From the NCBI GenBank assembly GCA_038496675.1, contig CM076654.1, positions 12,258,039 through 12,322,038 on the forward strand: a stretch of 64,000 nt of DNA, in the 5' to 3' direction. Shown piece after piece: positions 13,467 to 25,700 of the stretch; positions within the stretch are counted from its first letter, which is position 1; each line of letters begins with the position of its first letter. The notes under the pieces are model-generated. The model was not told where the DNA came from, did no database searches, and worked only from the letters and a program-made list of their open reading frames with translations. The translations under genes were made by a program, and so were the position numbers. The DNA comes from Rachycentron canadum. Taxonomy: Eukaryota; Chordata; Actinopteri; Carangiformes; Rachycentridae.

Positions 13467-16400
13467 TGTGAGTGTGAGTTTTTTCTGACTGACAAAGAGT
13501 GTTTTGATGGCCCCTACTGAGGACTAGATGCGTCCCGGAAGAGAAATGGTAGTTTCTGGTATCTTATGACACACTCCTTGTGAATGTAAGTTTGTGTGTT
13601 GAGTGAAGCTTTTATATTTATACCACTGTTTTAAGTGTGATGTTAGGTGTCAAAACTGCAGACTGTCACTGCATTTCCAAGTCTTGTCAAGGTTTAAACC
13701 CCTTATTGTATCAATAACACACATTTGTGTTTGTATGTGGTTGTGGCTCTGCTCCTGTGATCCTCCACAACAAATTGTGACACAGATTTGACTCTATACT
13801 TTTGAACCCCTCTGGCAGAAACTGGGACTCACAACATTTAAATGAAAATGAACAGAAATTGAGTGGACACACATTTTAAATTTGAATAAATCTTAATGCC
13901 AGCACTGGATGGAGCGAGTTGAAGCAGGCAGTGGTGTTTTAAGAAAAGATGCAGTGTGAAGCTAATGTATGTACAGAAATATTGATGGCTTCTTTCAATC
14001 TAAGGAAAGTCAAATCAAAGGGCAACTGGACTAGGAGATACAAACACCAGTTGCCCTCAATTCAGCTTTTAAACTATGACCTAGATGACTTAGAGTCTTC
14101 ACATAGATCAAATTACTGTACCTCTCTGTTTTCACAGGGTATCTAAACATTCAAGTCAAAGGCAAATAAACTTGCTTTTCGGTGTAACACATTTTTCTCT
14201 ACTTATTAAGAATTTTCATCTTTTCTAGATACCGTGAGGTTGTTGGAAGATTTTCATTTATTTTGGGCCAACAGAGAAACAGCTTTCATGTCACAATTCA
14301 AACCAAACCCAAGGTCAAAAACAGCCACTTCAATGTTTTCAGTTTATCTTTCTGTCTCTTATCAGCCTGTATGCTGCCACACATCATTCCTGAATTTACC
14401 TTGAGTACAGAAATGGCATGACCTGGGTTACAGTGTATGTTGGGTTACTATGACCCATATAAACAGTGTAAAATCTTCACTGTAATCAAGCACTTTGTCC
14501 ATGCCAAAAATTGTAGGTTGAATATTTGGAACCTGGAGTTCACATACTGAGCAAATAAGATTTTTTTTTTTTTTTTTTTACAAACTCACCAGTGACCTTT
14601 AAATTAGACCTTTTAAATATCAGTCAGTGTTGACTCTAAGTTAAACTCTACATTAAGGTTTGTAACTTCTGTCCCCCATTTCTCCCTACTGAACAGTTGC
14701 TTGTCCTTTGTGTGCTATGTATTTAAAGTTTCTGTGTCACTTAAAGTGTTTATTTGAGGAAATCATGCAGAAAGTGGGTGTTTTGAAGTGGTGAAATTTC
14801 TCAGCCTGACAGGAAGGAAAAAATGTGTGTGTTTGTGTCCCTGTGCATGGTTCTGACTATGAGATGAGCAACAGTATAGCATCAACGTTATCAGAGAAAG
14901 TTTAATTTAATTAGAGCCCAGTGTAATGATGCTATCTTATAACTGTGCAGTGGTGTACATATTTTATTCTGTCTTGTATCTGTCTGGCTTTTCTCTTGTC
15001 TCACACAGACACATATATACATTACAGACAAACACAAAGAGACACATGAAAGGTACTATATCACATGACGTGACAACCCCCCTGTATCTAGGAGTCTCCC
15101 AAAATCTCCCAAAAATGCAAACCATCTCTACTATGCTGTGATTCTCCATTTCCCCCAACCCGCCATTAACTTGTGAGAGTGTGTCTGTGTTTGTAATTGC
15201 TCTGTTGCAGTCCACACAGTGTGTGGAACTGTAAACTAGAGTTGCTATATTTGCCATGGCCAACTATCAACTTGGCCAGTGTCTGGCCATTGTTTATCAG
15301 TTGATATCAGCATGATTTTTGCATACCACCACTGTGATGGAACAATGAGTCACATGATGATATCATGGGAATAGCATATCCAATATGGTAAAAATAGCTG
15401 CCAAGTTTGAATGGAGCGTAGGGGTGTGTATATTGTAAACTAATGTTACTTATTACTCTGCAATGGGTGTGCATCATAATCTAAGCATGCTGTTTTCAGT
15501 GACAAAACTAATTCTGATTTTACAGTATTTATGTGTGCAATGATTTCACCTTAGTCTTTCAAATGAGTGCTTAACATTGGGATTACATTATGGTTTGACA
15601 GTTGGCCAGGCTACTAATCGAGGCTTTATTAACTTATTTTGTTCAAAAGACATTTTGTTTTAATTTAGATGGAAAATTTGGGTTTTACCATACAGGAAAA
15701 TCCTTGTTCAGGTCTGACAGACATGTAAATTTAAATTAGAAACGACATGTTCAAGGCTGTGGATTATGTCTGATTTGTGCTTAGGTCAAGACTGTTTTGA
15801 AATTGTCACAGAGCGAACATTCGTGTTTGTGTGTATACACAAGAAGAACAATCACCAGGCTCTCTGACAGTGGGGGAAATGACTCACCAAGAAGCCACCA
15901 ATGGAACAAATTGGTAAAAGTTCACCAGTAGTTCATGTGGTGTCGGTAATTACCACAGACTGTGGTTTACACAGATGTTACATATGTAACACATGTAAGA
16001 GCGTCAGCAAATTTATTGAACCAGGGAGAGATGAGAAGAAAGTAAACAAGAATGCTGCCTATGAAATAAACCATGTGAGACACTTTTATTTTTCTTTTCA
16101 AGACACAATTTTGAATTAGTAAAGAGTTTTTATAACTTTTATAACTTTATCACTTTTGTTTAAGTATATAGCTGTTTATCAGAGCATGTCGTTTTGCAGT
16201 AGAGTATGTTTGCATTGATATTGTGCCAGGCACTGTACATGTTGTATTATGTTCCTGCACATGTTAAAGCATTCCTTGGTGACATATACATTCATCCCAT
16301 ATAATGAAGGAGCAGCTGTTCGAGGGATCTGCAGGAGATGCTTCTTGTAGCTTCATTTTTCTTCCACTGCAGCTATTTGAAAAGAGATGTAGGAGGACAT

Positions 16401-19400
16401 TATCCATCTTCTTTGCATACATTCTGAAATGCATCAACTCTGTTGAACTATAACATTTGAACTTTGAAGTAAATGTTTTTATCCACCAGCTGTTCTTGTG
16501 ATTACATTTAGCAATGTCTCAGTGCACAGTAGTGTTTTAGGTGGATGATAGGGCTAAAATCGTCTATCACACATAAACACATTTTTAAAATATTTATCCA
16601 GTTATATGACATAATGATATAGATTATAAATGGTAGTAAATCTGAAGGAAATTCAAAGTTATTAATTATTGTATAGTGGATCTTATAAATCCATTGTTGC
16701 CAGGCCTGTTAATTGAGCTGAAACATTAACTCTTCTACATTGGTTCATGATATTAACCTTATTTTTATCTTATTGACAGATGAACTTTAGATAAATCAAG
16801 AGAAAGCTTACAAGCCACTTCTGAACCAGTGGCATCAGAACCTCTTGCAGTACATGGCTGCAGCCCACCAATCCAGCCAGATGCCTGGTGTCCATGAGTT
16901 GATGCGGGTAGTTTTGTGATGAATAGAAGCCTGCATATGGCCATGAGAAGGAGCAAAGTAGGTTTTGATGAAGAGACCAGCTGGTCTCCTTTCTCTCTTT
17001 TCTTTGCTTTGCTCTCTCACACCTCCTTTAAGGGTCGACACCATCATTTCCTTGTATTCCAGAGGGAATGCTGAGGGCCCTCTGGAGCGATCTCAGGGTT
17101 CCGGGATCCTTGTGTACCTGTCACTCATTCCCATGAAAGGGCATGCACACACACACACACACACACACACACAGCTGGCAGATGACAGCTGTAAAACCAG
17201 AAAGTGGCACTGGCTCATTACTGCATCATTCATCAGTGTGACATAATGGAAGAATGCTTGAAGAGCTGTTGATGATGCTGTTGTGTTGGAGGATAGAGGG
17301 AGTGAATACAGTTCCAAATCTCCCCTTATCCTTACTCTAACTACTTTAATTGTGCTGTTTTTGCAAAAGAAAACCTCTTAAAAGCTTCTTTCTCTCTAAG
17401 CCACATGACATCACTTCCATATTTTGTGGCTGGCTACTTGGTGGTCGGTCTCGATCCTGTTTGCAGCGCTTTGGATGGTTTTGGATAGGTACAGCGTTTT
17501 TTGCCTGCATGTGTTTCTCATAGGACTGAGTGAATGAAGCAAACACCTAATTAAACTCAAATAGCATTTGCTATATTTCCCCCGCATTAAAATTTTTGCA
17601 TGTCTGCTTGTGCCTGAAGTAATCACACCTTTATAACAAATTTATCTTAGCGTTTTGGGGGCATGGCTGAATCAAGGTGTTGAAATGTGGGAGAAGAAAG
17701 GAACAATGTGGCGTAAGAACTATGTAGGCGAACAAAATAGCAGAATAGCGTTCTTTTGAAAGTTGGGCAAGGAAAAGGCAGTGGAGAACTAATGGTGCAT
17801 AACCTCTTTCCTGCCTCAAAGGCACCAATACCTATATCAGCTATGAGATAGTGTGAATATGAGCTAGAGATTGAGAAGCTGAAGAAACATTTCAAACTTG
17901 AACTCTTTCCTCTATTATTAGTCGTTATAGTGTAGCTAAGCTTCCTCAAAATAGTATAAAGTTAATATGATCAAATAAGCAATCATGTTTAGAAAACGGC
18001 AAGATTTGTTACTGGAACTAGACGCAATACAAATGTAAATTTTAAAGCAAGTTTAGCCAAAACAGAGAGAGAGAGAGCCTCAGCTCCCTAGCATCCAGCC
18101 TCCAAATCATAAACTGTGGTTCATTAAGACATTCCTGCACATGGGGGATCAACTCAACATTGACAGGAAGAAGAATATGGAGATAAGACCAGGCACTGAA
18201 AGTATATGGACATGGAAAAAGAGAGAGGCACGACCTTAAGAGTAGTATGGAGAGAGAGCAGGAGGAAAAAAAAAAACCTTTCACCTTTCATGTTTCTTTC
18301 GTTGTACAGACGGCACTGTCAAACACAAGGAAGACGAACTACTACTTAGAGGGGAGCAGGGGAGCAGTATTGTCAAATGAGTGTGTCTTAAGTGGAGGGG
18401 GGAGGCGGGTAGTGTTTACATGGGCTTGGTGAAAGGGCTTTTCTGGTAGGCCTTGTTTGACATGGCCAGATAACTAATGAATATCTTCCCTGTCTTTCTA
18501 TTTCCTTGTGTCGGCCTATCTTCCTCCAAATCTCTTCTCTTCATCTTGCTATCTCATCGACTATATCCCTCATTTATCTCTCCTTAGACCATGTAAATAT
18601 CTCTATTCTTTTTCGCTTTTTTGTGTTTCAGTTTGTACAAAGCAGCATCTATCGCATAGAAGCCTTTAGCTTTTTTTTTTTTTTTTTTTTTGGAGGGGAG
18701 TGGGGTTGCAGGGCCATGGCTGTTAATTGCATGTTGACAGTGGCCCCTATATCCTGCCATCAAGCCTATAGGGGAGACCTAAAAGCTCACACTGGTATCT
18801 GAAAAGTCATTTTAGTGAAAGAGCTTGAAACAATTATGGTGCCAATGAAGTTCTGGGAAATTTGGCCAGTTTCAGAGTACAAATCGCTTAACTTGATGCA
18901 TGTTTTGACATTAGTGGCACTTAGTAAGGTTTGGACTGCAGCCTCATTGGTCAGTGCAGTTTTTTTTTTTTTTTTAAGTGGGCCTTGCCTATAGCAGCCA
19001 GGACCAGACCGGGGGAGCAACATTTTCTAATTCTTCATGCTCCTACAGTTATTTTAAAACTATGTTATCAGTGGCTCACATTCAGGCTGCTATCTCTTTA
19101 TGAAACAGTTTACGGCAATGTTTACACTTTTCTCACCAGCCAGAATGTACTTGCTATAAAAAATAGCTGAATATTTTACCTTATCCTCCCTCCCATAGAC
19201 AGATGGGACAGGCTCATAGAAAAACAGCTTATTACCGTAGGACTAGTTGAAAAACTTGACAGTCTCTGTGTCCAAAGGAGATTGAAGACAAAGACAACAA
19301 TAGAGAGAATAGACAACAAAAAAGTGATTGGCTAGATAAACTCAGAAGACTTCCTCGCATGCCTGACATTTCCAAAAAAGAGACAGCAGAGAGCCATGAG

Positions 19401-19704
19401 GCAGACAGTTAGTGTTCAATATAAAGTATTTAAACATACTGGAAAGATGCAAACTATTTGTAATGTGACTGATGCTGTTTTTTAACATATAAAATTCACA
19501 ATGACATGATACAATTTAAAAAGATTCATAAAAATGGTCTAAAATGTACAAAATATTGCAGATGCCAGCAAAGACAACTTGATATACAACTGTTACCTGG
19601 GTTCCTATAATATTTTCTTGTTAAAATCAGAAAATTCAATGAGTATTGGGTTGATGGTTGCATGTTAAGCCTCTAGTGATTGCAAAGAGAGAGTGAGTGA
19701 GTGA

Positions 19705-19747
<43 letters not shown>

Positions 19748-22700
19748 GCAGCAGCCAGAAGTCCCAGGTGCAGGATGGATGTGAAAGGCTGTGTTTTGTC
19801 AACAGCACAGCAGCACCTCACATGACAATCCTCTGGACTCACATAGAGAAGACAAGGCAAAGAAAGTGGAAGAGGAAAAAGGGTGGGGTATGGGAAGATG
19901 GGGAGGTTTGGGGGGTGGGAGAACAATCCAAAAAAAGAGGAAGAAAAGGCAAAAAAGAGAAAAGGACTTGGAGAAAAGGAGGATTTGAATAGAGGAAGAA
20001 AAAAGGGCTTATTTTCAGTTGACTAAAAGTGTACATGCAGGAAAGAGAGAGAATAGCCTAGGAAAGAGATAATGAAGAATGAATAGCATAGGTGGAGAGA
20101 GAGTGGTTGGCAACAAGTAAAACACAAAGTGAGTGAGCATTAGGGAGTAGGATGGAGTAAGTGATGGGAGGGAGGGGAACAGAGTGGGAGAGGGTGGAAA
20201 AGGCCAGTGGTCTCTGCTCTGTTCCCTCTGTGTGCTGCTAAACTACCCACCAGTTCCCTGCAGTTCTGCCACTTCTCATTTGTTAATCCCCTGTTCTTCT
20301 CCCCCTCCTACTCTTCCTCGCTCCCTTTCTCTCAAATCGGTCAGTTGTTAATGTGACCCCTTTAAACCCCACCGCCCCTCTCTCGCAGTATTGTCAACAT
20401 ATTATCAGTGTGTACAAGAGAGACATTTAGAAAGGGAAATGCTAGATGACAAGTGACTATAATAGTCTGAAAAAAACATTTTTTATTGATTAGTTTCCCT
20501 TCTGCAAATGAAACTCATTTATAATGAACCTACAAAGTTCTTTATTAGTATTAGGTTTTCTGTTTAATGCCACACACTTCCTCGTTGATGAAAGAAAGGA
20601 AAACAAAATGGGACTTGGCATGAGCACTAACAAAGTTTGAGCTAGAAAAGCAACATCAGTTCTTACTATAGTCTGTGCAGTCACATTTATCACTGTCACC
20701 AAGAATCAGATGAATGAGCCCAACCACCTCATCCATTCAACAGCATGGATTATAAACACAAAGGAGAAAATCAAAGCATCACATCAAAATATAATTGGCT
20801 AGCTACAGCATTTTGATCTGTCTGATAGCATTAGCTCTGACTTTACTTTCTTTTTAGCCTTAGTTTCTGAGGTCAACATCACAAGTTTGACAACCTTTTA
20901 TGAATACTGATTCATCATTGTCACAAAACGAGTGCAACACATTGACAACAAAACGTGAAACATTAGTGATGGTGAAATATATTTTTTAAAGCGTATGTGT
21001 GCATGTGCATATATTTGTGTGTAGTAATGTATGTGCATGTGTGTGTTATGTATTGGTGTCAATTAACAAGGCTTAAGCATTTACCCCCAGAGGAAGTTCT
21101 TTGATGTTTTGTGAAAGACAGCTGAACTTAGATGAAAGAGAGGATAGTTCCCATTATCTTATATTTGACTGACAGCTCATATAACTGTGCTGAAAATATA
21201 CAACACATTTGCAATTGTCCATCTAATTCAATTTGTTTTTCATAGGTGAGGCTCTTTATAGAGCACGCTAACAGGACCTCATTACTAGATGTTCATTTTA
21301 GTCTGTTTAAGCCTCCATTCATGGTGCAGTATTCACTCAGTAAGGACTTTTCATAGGTTGGCATGTTTCAGTCTACCACTCCCCTCTTTAAATGCCACCG
21401 AAACAAAGCTTGTGCTAGCAAGTTAGCTTGTAAGATTCATTCCAAAATGAAAATGCAGCATTTTGTCATGCGCATTGGTCTCTGACTGACTTGATTTTAA
21501 AAGTGAATATCAGACCAGTGAATGACCTTGCCTTAATTTCACTGGGCACAGTCAATTATAATAAAGGCCTGTCAAGCAGTTTATACATTTTGGATGTACA
21601 GTAGTTCAGACACTTACTTGAAGTAATTGTACTTAAAATTCTGAAAGTTGACTTTAAATCTGAAACTGAAACTCAAGCATTTCAGGTAATAAAAATCCTC
21701 ATTAGAAATTCCCTGCTTCTGAGCAGACAGTAAAGCTGTCGCACTAACTTATGATTGACCACATGAGTTAAGACTGGTGCAAAAACACAGGCTAGTAAAA
21801 AACACAGAAAATACCTAAGCTTTAGACAGTTTGAAAGAGGTAACACTGCCATGCTAGGGTTGGGTTGCATTAGCCACAAAGTGTACTTAGCAATGACTAG
21901 CCTTCTTGTTGTGTGGATAGATACTGCTTAATCTAAGTAAGCATAACGCAGTGTCGTTTCTTCTGACATCTGTTGGCTTTTGTGCTTCACACATTTTTCA
22001 TGAAGACCATAATACTGGAAAGCTTCTATTCTCTTGTTGCATTTGAGGACTAGTTAGCTTTAAATCCAAACCCCCAAAATCCATGAGAAACAGGCTGTAG
22101 TTTGGAGTCTTGACGCGTTGGCTCTTATGTCATTTTGACCATGCACCATTCATGTCTATGAGTGAGTCTCTTTTTCACAGTTTAAAATGTGTATCGTATT
22201 TATTTACCTAGTTTAGAACCCAGTGTGTTTTTTGTACTTTACATTTCTAAGAAGGTTACATCAATATGCTTAATTTTACATCACTCTTTCACTATGAGGA
22301 CAGTGAACATCCGCAGAGAGAAATAAAAGTAAGATTGGTTGATAGATGCTGAGTGTACCCTTTCACACATACTGTGTGTTTATGTTCTCAGTCTTTGTGA
22401 GAAGCATCTGTTTTAAAAGAAACCTAAACTTGGGAACAGCTCAGCTGAAAAAGGAGTAGGAGAATAGATTCTGTATCTGCTAGTATTTTTTTTTTCATAG
22501 AGGAAGGGCTCATGCTTATTTTGGACAATCTCTGCTTGCAGCTGTTAAGCATCTGGTCTCAATGATCATGCTGGAATGAATGAAAATCTTAAAAGCCATG
22601 AAGGAAAGACACTTCCGTGATCCTTTTTTCCCCCTCAAGTGACAAACAGGTGCCCTTTTGAAATCGGATAACAGGGGAATAGAGCGTCTTTCTGGTTCTG

Positions 22701-25700
22701 CAGAGCTGTATCAGTTGTAAGAGTAAGAAAACATCTGCTGCGAGTGAACACATTTCACTGTATCAGGTGTTTGAGCTTAGTTTGGTTTTCTTTTTCCAAT
22801 ATGTTGCTTGTTTTTTTGACAACTTTCTTATTCAGTAGATTCATTGTCCGTTTTACTGCAGATATTTGCCGTGGCTCTAACCTTGTCACTCCCTGCAAGC
22901 ATAGTCCAGCCCAGCAGAGACTGGGGAGTAAAGATATTAAACTTCTCCCCCAGGAGAACTTACTAACCTGCATGTCCTTGCAAACCAGGTTTGGGCTTGT
23001 GAAGCGCACTATGAACAGAAGTAGTAGCAGTATTATAGGACTAAAATCACGCGAACCACAGTATTAATACATTATAATATACACGCCAAAGAACACAATA
23101 AATTCACAATCTAAAAAAAGGGGATCTGTGGGAGATCAATTACCTCACAACCTCATTTAGACAAACACTGGCTCACATAAATATGCTAGAGAAGAAGTAA
23201 CAGTGGTAAGAGCAAATGTTTACAGTGTTACACCAGTAGTTGCAAAAAAAGCACATCACAGTTTGAGGGTTAACAGAGAGGATTAGGACTATTAACAGTT
23301 TCACATTACTTTATTGCAGAGGTTGGATATATGGGGATTTGGTGGAATCAGTCAATCAGCACAACTTGAAATTTCTGTCTGATATTCGGTGGAATATGTT
23401 CCGACATCCTGAGGTTGTTCAAATAGATTTATAATAATTCAGCCCTGGTCCCTGGCAGTGTTAGCAGTGAGGTCTGTCCTCTGTAAAATCTTTTATGTGT
23501 GATTCAAGTATATGATTTTAACCTTTTCTTTCTGTCACTTTTCCAGCTAAATTTCTCCTGTTTTCTCTCCGCGTTTGCTTTATAGGCAATATATTGGACA
23601 GTATGCTGCTAAGAGGATCCAGTAAGGAGGCAGTGGAGAGTGGGAAGGAGACTAGTGGCAGTGCAGCTCCTGCTTCTTCCTCCCAAAGATTACTGTGGTG
23701 TCACTGCTATCACCACTGCCCAGAAGATTCAACCAATAACACATGCAGGTGAGGAGAGGACATAGAAAGAAGAAAAAATATAAATATAATAATAATATAA
23801 AGACAAATATAGCAGAATTGCAGTACAACATAGCTGTACAATATAAAATAATAAATGAGTCTTGTTTTTTCAGGACTGATGGCTACTGTTTTACCATGGT
23901 TGAGGAGGAGGGAGGGGTACCAGTCCAGACTGCAGGTTGCCTGGGTCTGGTTGGGTCAGAGTTTCAGTGTAGGGTGAGTAGATGACTAAGGTAATCTGCA
24001 TGACCTGTCCTTTTTGCAACTATTTCTTTTTTTGCTTCTGTGTCAGAACTAAAATTTGTCTTTAACATCTTGATTTGACTTGATTTTCGTTGCTGACCAC
24101 TTTATAGATTATTTATAATCTATAGATATTTGTTGGCTCTTCTAAATGTAAGTTTAGAGTTATTTGAATTGAAAGTAAGAATCTTCAGATTCCTACTTTG
24201 TCCAATCATCTATAATCAGATTGTCAATGAACTTTAACATCAAACAGGGAAACGCATAAGTGGAACTAGCAAATGTTTATGCATATGCAGTATTTTTCTT
24301 TATAGATTATTGATTATTTCTGCCAATCAACTAATAAATGAATTCTTGTAGCACTAAGGAAAAAACAAGAAAAAATGATTGACTTCTCTGTCTTCTAGGA
24401 TACAGGGAGCTCACGTCAGAGGAGATCGCTAGAGTGCTGTACAGACCAAGATTACTGTAACAAAAACCTGCATCCTACTCTGCCACCTCTCAAACCGCCT
24501 CGTAAGTTTATCTATATACCCTCATCTCTCCACAACTCTCTCTCTCGCCCATTAAAAACAAGGAAGATTTTACAGAGCCACTTGCTCTCCAGTTGGCAGG
24601 TGACAGAAACAGTGTGTCAGTGACAGTGATATAGACAGGGACAAGAACTGTGACCAAAAGTGTTACAGTACACAGGATTCAGAGATAGAGATATCATGAC
24701 AATGTCAGAGAATCAAAGACCTCTAAAGTGAGGGAGGCAGAGGGAGTTACTGTCAAACTGTCCTGCATTGAGCTCGGCAAAGCCACTGGCTGTCAGGAGA
24801 ATACTGAGGTCTCCACTGTGTACAACACTATACTCTATCTGCGAGTGAGAGAGTCTTTTTGTGTATTTGAGACACAGTAAGCCTAGATTCCCAGGGAAAT
24901 CACAAGCCCCAGCAGACACTGAGGGCAGAATCGTCAATCTGAAACCCTATCATCAGGAAGAGAATTCATCGACTAGGCTGAAGGCTTCCTCTCGCTGTTG
25001 ACTGGGGTCTTGAGGGAAAAGAGTGCGTGCCAGAAGAAAATGAAAAATTGATGAGTGAAATATGATTTGTACTTGATTCACTGTAGAGCAGTTTGTTCAA
25101 GTGACTTGTAAGGATGACTGATTCCTTGGTATATTCTTTTCCATTTCCTCTCCCATGCTTTTTTTTTTCTATCTCGGATATCAAGAGATTTTTGATTTGA
25201 CCACCATTCTTTGTTACAGGATAAGTTTCTTGAGCAGAAAATTATTCTGTGCATTTTTCTTGAGAATGTCCAGCTGTTGCAAAGTCTTCACATTAGCATT
25301 GTGGATAACGTGCAAACAATGAGAAAGCAACTCAAGAGACATGTGAGTGATGCTTGGTGATTTTCTTTTGTTCTCCCCCCCCCCCCCCACCCCCACCCNN
25401 NNNNNNNNNNNNNNNNNNNNNNNNNNNNNNNNNNNNNNNNNNNNNNNNNNNNNNNNNNNNNNNNNNNNNNNNNNNNNNNNNNNNNNNNNNNNNNNNNNNN
25501 NNNNNNNNNNNNNNNNNNNNNNNNNNNNNNNNNNNNNNNNNNNNNNNNNNNNNNNNNNNNNNNNNNNNNNNNNNNNNNNNNNNNNNNNNNNNNNNNNNNN
25601 NNNNNNNNNNNNNNNNNNNNNNNNNNNNNNNNNNNNNNNNNNNNNNNNNNNNNNNNNNNNNNNNNNNNNNNNNNNNNNNNNNNNNNNNNNNNNNNNNNNN

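Larger units (their letters stand above)
7941..23585 (+). other. bmpr1b: bmpr1b large intron (about 15.6 kb)
   Basis: Bounded by donor gtgagt and acceptor ttatag and in phase with its flanking exons. It contains several dinucleotide microsatellites, T runs, a two-copy 47-bp tandem duplication at 10127-10219, and a purine-rich stretch around 19840-20200. I found no additional exon. Confidence 0.8.

Noticed and set aside
18671..18692. T run near 18671 as the poly(A) tail of a reverse-strand retrocopy
   Set aside because: No recognisable coding or LINE/SINE sequence lies beside it; treated as a homopolymer.
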